A DNA stretch of 52,380 nucleotides from CAZHGD01 sp964531735 (lineage in GTDB: Bacteria > Armatimonadota > UBA10988), in the NCBI GenBank assembly GCA_964531735.1, contig CAZHGD010000034.1, positions 1-52,380 on the forward strand, given 5' to 3'. The first letter of the stretch is position 1, and each line of letters starts with the position of its first letter. This document shows, one piece after another, positions 31,373-38,472 of the stretch. Position numbers and translations under genes: made by a program. The notes beneath the pieces were generated by a model. It was not told the DNA's origin and did no database searches. It saw nothing but the letters and a program-made list of their open reading frames with translations.

Positions 31373-33255
31373 CGCCGCTCCAGAACAATCAGCTGCTGAT
31401 CCGCCGCTGCCAGAGCAGTGTACCAGCCGCGCGCGCGTTCCACCTCGTCGGGGCCGATCTCGGCGCGCTGGATGGTCACATCACGGCTCCATTCCACCGC
31501 GTCGGCCGTACGCCGGCAGATGGTCCGGAAGCTGCCGAAGGTCTCGCTGCCCTGCCGATCCTGCGGCACCTCGCGCACTCTCAGCTCGGGCGGTAGCACG
31601 AAGCGCAGACGGCTGATGGTGATCTCCGGTGAGGCGGCCAGGCGCACCGGATAGCGGCGAGTCGGCGCCACCAGGGCCGCCGGCACCTCCGGTCGCTCGA
31701 ACACGCCGACCGGCACCAACACGAGTTGCTGGGTGAGCAGCCCGTAGGCCGGCGCCCGGAACGCATAGCCGAGGTGGAACGGCCGGTCGAGGTCGTCGGC
31801 GGCCGTGAACTCGAGCGTGCCGCCGTCGAAGCGCACACCCGCCAGCTTGGCGTTGAGCGCGACCGACAGCTCCCGCGCCACCGCGTCGCGGCTCAGCGAG
31901 CGGAACCGGGTCCGGAACGACTGCTCGAACCCGCCGCTGGCCACCATCTTCACGCGCGCGTCGAGGCCGCCGTCGCTGACCACCTTCAACTCGGCCTGCC
32001 GCTCCAGCACGTTCGCGCCCGCCGGCATGGCGGGCACCGTGGCCCAGTACGCATTCTGGTCGCTCACCACCAGGGCTCGGGCGCCCTGGATGCCGTTCGG
32101 CACGTAGTCGCCCGGCCCGAGGCTCCAAGTGGGATCGAGCCACCGCAGGTGCCCGTTGCCGGTCGGCACGGCGACCACCACGTGGTCGAACTGGAGCATG
32201 GCCGGCAGGTTCTCGGCCAACGGGCCCTGGCTGGGGCGCCGCAGCAGCGCCGGCCAGGCGCGAAGGCCGGCCACGTGTTGCAGCAAGGCGATCAGCAAGG
32301 TCGCCTGGTCCTTGCAGTCGCCCATCCGCTGCCGCCACGTCTCATACGCCGGCTGTGGCTGGATGCCCGGCAGACCCCGCTCCAGCGGCCCGCCGGCGTA
32401 GGCGACCTTGCTGCACACCCAGTGGTGCAGCGTCCGCACCGGATCACCGCTGCCCTCCAGCCGGCGACGGGCCTCCTCGCGCAGGGCCGTATCGACGGTG
32501 TCCATGGTCAGCGCCGCGGCGCGATAGCGCGCAGCGACCTCGTCCCAGCTCCGGTACGATGAGACCATCAGCCACAGCGCCAGCCGCGCTTCGCTCGGAC
32601 GCTGCGGCTCGTCGTCCAGGCCGGGCAGGTTCTCCGCCACCCAGGTGGTCTCGTCGCTGCCGCCGCGGCGCCGCACCGCCGGCGGCGCCAGTTGGCCGTG
32701 GACGTGGCGCTCGAACGACGTCGCCGCCGGAGTGCGGACCACGTAACGGGCCTGCACCACCGGCTCCTCCGTCTGCATCTGGAACGAGTCGTTGAACCGA
32801 CCGGGCATCGACGGGCGCGTGTCGGTGATCTGCACCTCGTAGTCGAGCACCACGCCCGGTGCCGCGTAGGGGAACTGCAGGCGCCAACCGGTCAGATCGC
32901 CGGTCCGCCCCATGGTGACCTGCTGCAGCGCCACCTCGCGCACGTCCACCAGCCGTAGGCCCGGCAGCACACAGCGGGCCTGCCGCACCTCGAGTTGCTG
33001 GTACGAGGTGGTACACGGCAGCCAGATGGTCTGGAAGTGGCGGCCGTCCTCGCGCAGGACCTTGATGGTCTGGCGCAAGGTGACTTGCACCCGGCCGTGC
33101 TCGTCGATCTCGAAGATGCGCTCGTGCCGGAGTAGCGCCGCACCGGCGGCCGGCAGGTCTTCCGGCCGCGGCGCCCCCACGATGGCGTTCTCCAGGTCGG
33201 CCGGCAGATCGGCGGCGGTCAGAGCCACGAGCAGCAGCAGGGCCACGGCGGTCAC
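31369..33255 (-). CDS. Secreted DUF3857 / transglutaminase-core protein
   Basis: 628 residues with a signal peptide (TAVALLLLVALTAADLP). Residues about 40-235 match DUF3857 (IFEIDEHGRVQVTLRQTIKVL, VLDYEVQI). The transglutaminase/protease-like core follows with the full triad: C314 (MGDCKDQATLL), H358 (QFDHVVVAV) and D374 (RWLDPTW). The C-terminal 200 residues are a beta domain (DUF2569/DUF3858-like). The family acts outside the cytoplasm and probably cleaves or cross-links peptide bonds. Both ends overlap neighbours by 4 bases (ATGA), so it is coupled to the phosphodiester glycosidase and the lipoprotein. Confidence 0.9.
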   Translation of the reverse strand: MTAVALLLLVALTAADLPADLENAIVGAPRPEDLPAAGAALLRHERIFEIDEHGRVQVTLRQTIKVLREDGRHFQTIWLPCTTSYQQLEVRQARCVLPGLRLVDVREVALQQVTMGRTGDLTGWRLQFPYAAPGVVLDYEVQITDTRPSMPGRFNDSFQMQTEEPVVQARYVVRTPAATSFERHVHGQLAPPAVRRRGGSDETTWVAENLPGLDDEPQRPSEARLALWLMVSSYRSWDEVAARYRAAALTMDTVDTALREEARRRLEGSGDPVRTLHHWVCSKVAYAGGPLERGLPGIQPQPAYETWRQRMGDCKDQATLLIALLQHVAGLRAWPALLRRPSQGPLAENLPAMLQFDHVVVAVPTGNGHLRWLDPTWSLGPGDYVPNGIQGARALVVSDQNAYWATVPAMPAGANVLERQAELKVVSDGGLDARVKMVASGGFEQSFRTRFRSLSRDAVARELSVALNAKLAGVRFDGGTLEFTAADDLDRPFHLGYAFRAPAYGLLTQQLVLVPVGVFERPEVPAALVAPTRRYPVRLAASPEITISRLRFVLPPELRVREVPQDRQGSETFGSFRTICRRTADAVEWSRDVTIQRAEIGPDEVERARGWYTALAAADQQLIVLERR

Positions 33256-34541
33256 GGGCGAGCCACCACCAACGCCGTCGCCACCGCCTGCGGCTGGTCG
33301 GCGGTGAGCCGACCGATCACCTTGCCGTCGACCACCATCGTGGCCATCGTGTGCCCGTCGAGGCCCATGGCCTGCTGGCAGCCCAACTCGAGCATCGCCG
33401 CAGCCCAGTCCTCCAGCGACCAGCCGGCCGTGTAGGGCGCCTTGGCCTCGCCGAACGCGAGGATCAGCTCGCCCTCGGCGGTCAGCCCGCAGCCGCTACG
33501 GGCGGTCACCGCGTCGGCCACGTCGGGCCGGAAGCGCTCGGCCTGCTTGGTGACCTCGACGCGGCCGTCACGCACCAGCCGCGGCCCGGCGCCGAGTATG
33601 CTGCCGTCGGTGTCCGGCTCGGAGCGGAGTTGCACCGTCGGCTCGTCGTCGGCGGGCTCGGTGGTATAGACCACCGTCTGGCTGTTGCCCACCCGCTGGC
33701 CCCAGAAGCCGGGGAACACGTCGACCCCGCCCCAGCGGCGGGTCAGCACGGCGCACTTGGCGTCGGCCTCGGGCGTCCGGTTGAGGCACTGCACATCGAG
33801 TTGGCGGCCACCGACCGCGGCCTGTCCGCGCCAGGCCACGGCCGCGATGCGGGCGCTGCCATCGCGCCCGAGCAGCAACGCGGTGCGGTCGAACAACGGG
33901 CGGGTGATCCACTCGCCCGCGATCTTGACCGCACCGAGCGGCGCGCCGCTGCCCGTGTCGAAGTAGCCGCCGTTGATCCCAGCCAGGGCCCCGGCGGCCA
34001 TCTCCGCCACGGTCCGCCGCTTGCGGATCGTCTCGCCGGCGGTCACCACCTTCACCCGCCGCAGGCCGTCCTTGGCCACGCGCAACGCATAGCAGCGGCG
34101 CAGGCTGTCCGGCCGGCACCAGGTCAACGTCGTCAGCTTGACCTGCTCGTCGAGGCGGTCTTCCAGGCGCTGGGCCCGGTTGAAGCTCACCTGGACGCGC
34201 AGCTCCGGCCCGACCTGCGCCACCATGGCCGGATAGTCGCCCGGCAGCGACAGCTTGAGGCGCTGCGCCGGTCCGTTGCCGACCCGCTCGACGGCCGCGG
34301 TCAACGGGCCATGCTTGACCGTCGTGCGCCGCGCCGGACGCGGCCCGGGCGTCAGGCCCACCTCGACCACCACCCGGTTGCCTTCGGCGCGCCGCTCGAC
34401 CCCTTCAAACCCCGTGGCCGGGCGCAGAATGAACGTCACCGTCGCCTCATCGGCGGCGACACGCAGCCGCGCGCCCGACCCGCAACCGGTCAGGCCGAGG
34501 GCCGCCAACGAGAGCAACCAGCCAGCCCGTGACCTCAACAC
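33252..34541 (-). CDS. Phosphodiester glycosidase (NAGPA/DUF2233) lipoprotein
   Basis: 429 residues from GTG 34541, which overlaps the permease stop by 7 bases; TTG 34538 is an alternative. The signal peptide ends in a lipobox (LTGC, Cys 20). Residues about 27-120 look like an AMIN-type beta domain (RLRVAADEATVTFILRPA). The NAGPA domain begins near 150 with the conserved INGGYF (189-194) and ends with GLDGHTMATMVVDGKVIG in place of the usual L-D-G-G-G-S-T-x-M. These enzymes cut phosphodiester bonds between sugars or between sugar and wall polymer. It lies between an ABC exporter and a transglutaminase-type gene, so envelope polymer processing is likely. Confidence 0.87.
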   Translation of the reverse strand: MLRSRAGWLLSLAALGLTGCGSGARLRVAADEATVTFILRPATGFEGVERRAEGNRVVVEVGLTPGPRPARRTTVKHGPLTAAVERVGNGPAQRLKLSLPGDYPAMVAQVGPELRVQVSFNRAQRLEDRLDEQVKLTTLTWCRPDSLRRCYALRVAKDGLRRVKVVTAGETIRKRRTVAEMAAGALAGINGGYFDTGSGAPLGAVKIAGEWITRPLFDRTALLLGRDGSARIAAVAWRGQAAVGGRQLDVQCLNRTPEADAKCAVLTRRWGGVDVFPGFWGQRVGNSQTVVYTTEPADDEPTVQLRSEPDTDGSILGAGPRLVRDGRVEVTKQAERFRPDVADAVTARSGCGLTAEGELILAFGEAKAPYTAGWSLEDWAAAMLELGCQQAMGLDGHTMATMVVDGKVIGRLTADQPQAVATALVVARP

Positions 34542-35413
34542 GTGACGTCTCGCTTCACAAAGCGGTACCAACCCACGGCCGCGAAGACGGCGATATAGGC
34601 GCCACAGATCCGTAGCGTCGAGGCAATGGTGTGCCACGGCGGGATCAACTCCTGCGTGTCCGGGTTGAAGTTGGTCGGAATGGTGTCCATGGCTCGGCTG
34701 AACTGCGAGGTGTAGAGGTACGGCTGGATGCGGTCGAGCCAGTCGAACCCGAGCGAGCCGACGATCCACAGCACCATCGTCAGTCCGAGCGCCGCGAAAC
34801 CGGGCGCCAGCGCATTGTCGAAGAAGCTGCCGAGCATGAAGCCCAGCATCGACGCGGCAAAGACGGCCACGGCCAGCACCAGGTAAGCCACGGCCAGATA
34901 CCAGACCGCCTCGCTCTGCGTCAGGATGACCACGCGGCCATCGTGCAGTGCCTCCACTTCGAACAGCTTGCCCTGCCCGAGCACCAGCCAGCCGAGCAGC
35001 AGGCTGCTCAGCATGGTGACCGCCGACAGCGACAGCGTGAACAGGGCCGCGCAGACGAACTTGGCGAACCACAGCACGCTACGGCTGCCGGGCCGCACCA
35101 GGAGCGTGCGCAAGGTGCCGGTGGCGCCTTCAGCGCCGAGGATCTCGCCGCACACCACCGGCGCCAGGAACGGCAACAGGCGCGCGATGGACTTGAGGAT
35201 CAGCTCGCAGGCCAGCGTGCCGTTGAGCGGCGAGCCCATCACCTGCATGTCCGCGAGCTTGCCGCGGCGCGTCGGATCGGTCAGCCAGGGCGGCGGGCTG
35301 TAGTGCAGCGACAGGATGACCAGCGCCACCAGGCCGACCACCGCGCCATAGACCACGTACGGCGTGAACCGCCGGTAGAGCTTGCTGAGTTCGTGCCGCA
35401 AGCGCAGGATCAC
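34535..35413 (-). CDS. ABC-2-type transporter permease
   Basis: 292 residues from GTG 35413, overlapping the ATPase stop as GTGA. Six hydrophobic helices (YVVYGAVVGLVALVILSL, ARLLPFLAPVVCGEIL, FTLSLSAVTMLSSLLLGWLVL, VWYLAVAYLVLAVAVFAASML, FAALGLTMVLWIVGSLGF, ICGAYIAVFAAVGWYRFV). GTLRTLLVRPGSRSVLWFAK after helix 2 is the typical ABC-2 cytoplasmic elbow. With the ATPase upstream it forms an exporter whose substrate is not evident. Confidence 0.9.
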   Translation of the reverse strand: MILRLRHELSKLYRRFTPYVVYGAVVGLVALVILSLHYSPPPWLTDPTRRGKLADMQVMGSPLNGTLACELILKSIARLLPFLAPVVCGEILGAEGATGTLRTLLVRPGSRSVLWFAKFVCAALFTLSLSAVTMLSSLLLGWLVLGQGKLFEVEALHDGRVVILTQSEAVWYLAVAYLVLAVAVFAASMLGFMLGSFFDNALAPGFAALGLTMVLWIVGSLGFDWLDRIQPYLYTSQFSRAMDTIPTNFNPDTQELIPPWHTIASTLRICGAYIAVFAAVGWYRFVKRDVTC

Positions 35414-36333
35414 GCCGTGCCTCCGGTGACTTCGAGGAAGAACTCCTCCAGGCTGAGCGAACGCGGCGCCAGTTCGTGAACGGCCAGGCCGGCCTGCACC
35501 ATGGCCGTGTTGAGCGGCGCCACCTGCGCTTCGGCCAACGATACCACCAGCCGCTCGCCTTGCGTCTCGACCGCGCTGACCGTGGGGAACTGCGTCGCCA
35601 GTTCGGCCGCGCGCGACAGATCGTCGCAGCCGATGGTCAGCCGCACCGCGCCGTCGCGCCGCAGCAGCGTCGCCACCTCGCCGGCGGCCACCAGCCGGCC
35701 CTGGTGGATCACCGCCACGCGGTCACAGACCTGCTGCACCTCGCCCAACAGGTGGCTCGACAGGAAGACCGTGATGCCTTCGTCGCGCGCCAGCGAGACC
35801 AGCAGTTCGCGCACCTCCTTCATGCCTTGGGGATCGAGCCCATTGGTGGGCTCGTCGAGGACCAGGAACCGTGGGCGCGGCAGCAGGGCTTGGGCCAGGC
35901 CCAGGCGCATTCGCATGCCTTGCGAGTAGGTCTTCACCTTGTCGTGCTCGCGGCCGGACAGCCGGACCAGCGCCAACGTGTCCAGGACGTCGCGCCGGCT
36001 GACCCGACCCGAGAGCGCCGCCAGCATCTCCAGGTTGCGGAAGGCCGACAGGTAGCCGTAGAACGCCGGCGTCTCCACCTGCGCGCCGACCGCGGCCAGC
36101 GCACGTGAGCGGTGGCGGCCAAGGTCCCAACCCATCAGGTCGACCCGCCCGGCGGTCGGCCGCACCAGGCCCAGCGCCATGCGGATGGTCGTGCTCTTGC
36201 CCGCGCCGTTCGGGCCGAGGAAGCCGAAGACACAGCCGGCCGGCACCGCCAGGTCGAGCCCATCGACCACCCGCCGCCGCCCGTAGTCACGGGTCAGGCC
36301 ACTCGTCTCCAGCACCAGTGACGGTTCGCTCAT
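35410..36333 (-). CDS. ABC transporter ATP-binding protein
   Basis: 307 residues. Walker A GPNGAGKST (40-48), Q-loop replaced region AVGAQVETPAFYGYL, signature YSQGM (136-140), Walker B FLVLDE (156-161), D-loop NGLDP, switch His SSHLLGE. The C-terminal 90 residues carry the extra domain of CcmA-type exporter ATPases. It starts 2 bases after the alpha/beta hydrolase gene stop and its own stop overlaps the permease start. This ABC pair is distinct from the pair at 17015-18876. Confidence 0.93.
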   Translation of the reverse strand: MSEPSLVLETSGLTRDYGRRRVVDGLDLAVPAGCVFGFLGPNGAGKSTTIRMALGLVRPTAGRVDLMGWDLGRHRSRALAAVGAQVETPAFYGYLSAFRNLEMLAALSGRVSRRDVLDTLALVRLSGREHDKVKTYSQGMRMRLGLAQALLPRPRFLVLDEPTNGLDPQGMKEVRELLVSLARDEGITVFLSSHLLGEVQQVCDRVAVIHQGRLVAAGEVATLLRRDGAVRLTIGCDDLSRAAELATQFPTVSAVETQGERLVVSLAEAQVAPLNTAMVQAGLAVHELAPRSLSLEEFFLEVTGGTA

Positions 36334-36335
36334 GG

Positions 36336-38309
36336 CTATGGCGCTGGCTTGGCGTAGTCGAGACGCGCTTCGTCCAGCCGCCAGTCCGGGCTCAGGAAGC
36401 CACCCACGCGGTGGCGGTTGGTGGCGTCCCAGGAGAACTGGTCATCGTAGACGAGCAGGTCGGGCAGCAGATCGAACTGGTGGTTGACCGGCAGTTGCTC
36501 ACCGTAGCGCCGGCCGCTCAGCCACAGGATCAGGCGCTGCGCGTGCAATGGGTGCGGCGCCAGCAGGATCATGCCCAAGTTGGCGCCCTGGTAGGTGTGC
36601 TGGCCCACCGTGTAGACCTGCGGCGCCATCTTGATGCCTTCGGGCAGGATCTTCGCGGGCTCGGCGATGCCGGCCAGCGTCACGGCGTCGGGCTCGCCGA
36701 AGATGACCAGGTTGTGCTCGCGGACCTGCTCGGCGGTCAGGTCCCGGTCGGCCGACAGCGGCGGCCAGCCTTCGCAGAAGTCCCACCACACCTGCCGCAG
36801 GCGCTCCGCCTCGCCCTGGTTGTAGGCCACGCGGGCCGCGTCGCCACCGCTGGCCCAGACCAGCCGGAACGGCTGGTTGAACACTTCGCGCGCCGGACCG
36901 GTGCGCGGGCGGTCGGCCGGCGGTGTGGCGGCTTCGAGCGGCTGCGGCCGACCGTCGGCGCCGATTCGCACGCGCCGCGGACCGGGCGTCACCGTGCCCA
37001 GTGCCTGCTGATTGACCTTCAGCGGCCGTCCGGTGCCGACCAGCGAGGCGGGCAGATCGAGCCACAGCTCGGAGACGTTGGTACACTGCACGCGCACCTC
37101 GCTCGGCTCGGCGACCGCGGTGACGTCGGCCGGCGGACCCCACTTGTGCAGGCCGCGCACATCGACCCAGTAGGCGCGGCCCTGCCGTGGCGTAAAGGTG
37201 CGGAAGCGCACGCGCGCCGGCGCCGCCACGCGCTTCTGCTTCACGCACCAATCGAGGATGCGGCGCACGTACTCGTCTTCCCAGTAGAGGTAGTGCCCCT
37301 GGTTGGCGTACTCGTGGTACTCGATGGCGTAACGCAGCCGCTGGACCTCCGGCACAATCAGCCGCGAGTGGACCACCGGCACCAGCGGGTCGAGCGCCCC
37401 GTGCTGCAGCAGGACCGGCAGGTGCTGGGCGTTCGGCACCAGGTCGAGCGGGTTGTTCTGCAGGATGCACCACGACTTGAAGCCGACCTCGCCGCGGTCA
37501 CGGCGCTCCCAGGTGAAGAAGTCGCTCTGGCCCGACATCAGCGCCAGGCCCGCGAACCAGTCGGGCTGCCGCAGGCCGATGGCCCAGCCGCCATAGCCGC
37601 CCATGCTGCACCCGGTCAACAGAATGCGGTCGGGATCGATGCGGTACCAGCGCCGCAGCTCCTCGATCACCCGGAGCGTGTCGACCTCGCCGATGCCCAG
37701 GAAGTCGCTGTTGCGGCGCCCGTGCGGCATGGCCATGATCACGCCGCGCTCAGCGGCCATGGCCCACTGCCGCGCCGGCAGCACCCACGGCTCCGCCTTG
37801 CAGGTCTCGGGCACGTAGCCGTGCAGGAAGATGACCAGCGGCCAGGGCCGATCCGGCGTGTAGCCTTTCGGCAACCGCAGATAGTACGGCTGCGGGCTGC
37901 CATCGGTGCGACAGCGATAGGCCCGCGTGACGTAACCGAGTTCGGTCTCGGCGCCGGTCTCGCCCTGGTGGCCGAGTCTGCCCTCGCGCAACCGGGCCAG
38001 GCACTGCTGGATAAGGTGCTGCGACGCCTCTTGTTGCACCCCCCAGCGCACCTCCTGGACGGTGGCGCGCTGGCGCTGGCGCATCTTCTCCAGTTCGAGC
38101 TGCGCCAATGGCAGGTTGCTGTCGACCACGTCGCGCGGCGCGTTGGCCGCCTTCTGGGCGGCCTCGACGTCGGCCGCCAGACGGTCGATGACCACCGGCC
38201 AGTTGACCTCGGCGGTGGTGGTCGGCGGCGGCACTGGTGGCTGACAACGGCACACGGCGGCCAGGCCAAGGGTCGCCACCACCGCCGTCAGCAGACCATA
38301 CCGCCTCAC
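36336..38309 (-). CDS. Secreted prolyl-oligopeptidase-like alpha/beta hydrolase
   Basis: 657 residues from GTG 38309 with a signal peptide (RRYGLLTAVVATLGLAAVCRC; a Cys near 20-22 could make it a lipoprotein). The hydrolase core reads PYYLRLPKGY, WPLVIFLHGY, nucleophile GCSMGGYGG (S235), acid HGALDPLVP (D307) and NQGHYLYW (H339). The region is like PHB-depolymerase/PET10-type secreted esterases and S9 peptidases. An extra C-terminal beta/alpha domain (about 360-657) contains LVWASGGDAARVAYNQGEAERLRQVW and NLVIFGEPDA, found in such proteins from Planctomycetota and Armatimonadota. Ester versus peptide substrate is open. It heads a six-gene minus-strand chain with its own promoter. Confidence 0.85.
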   Translation of the reverse strand: MRRYGLLTAVVATLGLAAVCRCQPPVPPPTTTAEVNWPVVIDRLAADVEAAQKAANAPRDVVDSNLPLAQLELEKMRQRQRATVQEVRWGVQQEASQHLIQQCLARLREGRLGHQGETGAETELGYVTRAYRCRTDGSPQPYYLRLPKGYTPDRPWPLVIFLHGYVPETCKAEPWVLPARQWAMAAERGVIMAMPHGRRNSDFLGIGEVDTLRVIEELRRWYRIDPDRILLTGCSMGGYGGWAIGLRQPDWFAGLALMSGQSDFFTWERRDRGEVGFKSWCILQNNPLDLVPNAQHLPVLLQHGALDPLVPVVHSRLIVPEVQRLRYAIEYHEYANQGHYLYWEDEYVRRILDWCVKQKRVAAPARVRFRTFTPRQGRAYWVDVRGLHKWGPPADVTAVAEPSEVRVQCTNVSELWLDLPASLVGTGRPLKVNQQALGTVTPGPRRVRIGADGRPQPLEAATPPADRPRTGPAREVFNQPFRLVWASGGDAARVAYNQGEAERLRQVWWDFCEGWPPLSADRDLTAEQVREHNLVIFGEPDAVTLAGIAEPAKILPEGIKMAPQVYTVGQHTYQGANLGMILLAPHPLHAQRLILWLSGRRYGEQLPVNHQFDLLPDLLVYDDQFSWDATNRHRVGGFLSPDWRLDEARLDYAKPAP

Positions 38310-38335
38310 ACTGCTGCCCCGTGAACCGTGCAGGC

Positions 38336-38365
38336 AGTATCCCGGATGAGGCGAGGTGGTGTCAA
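38336..38365 (-). promoter_or_regulatory. Strong promoter of the six-gene envelope operon
   Basis: Minus strand TTGACA (38365-38360), 18-base spacer, GATACT (38341-38336). Leader of about 20 bases to GTG 38309. This would drive genes 38309 down to 30665. Confidence 0.7.
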
Positions 38366-38371
38366 GCTGAT

Positions 38372-38470
38372 AATGGGGTCAGGTGCGATTACGGCGTGGT
38401 CAACCGCCGCTGGCGCAGGCTTCCAGCCTGCGCTACCCACACAATGGGGTCAGGTGCGATTATGGCGTGG
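38372..38470. repeat. Two 28-base direct repeats flanking a perfect palindrome (REP-like)
   Basis: A 28-base unit beginning AATGGGGTCAGG occurs at 38372-38399 and 38443-38470 with one mismatch (C/T at unit position 21). Between them, GCGCAGGCT-TCC-AGCCTGCGC (38413-38433) is a perfect 9-bp stem with a 3-base loop. Similar GGGGTCAGG elements are known beside REP-associated transposases in related phyla. The second copy abuts the stop codon of the rhamnosidase gene. No transposase is present here. Confidence 0.75.
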
Positions 38471-38472
38471 CC

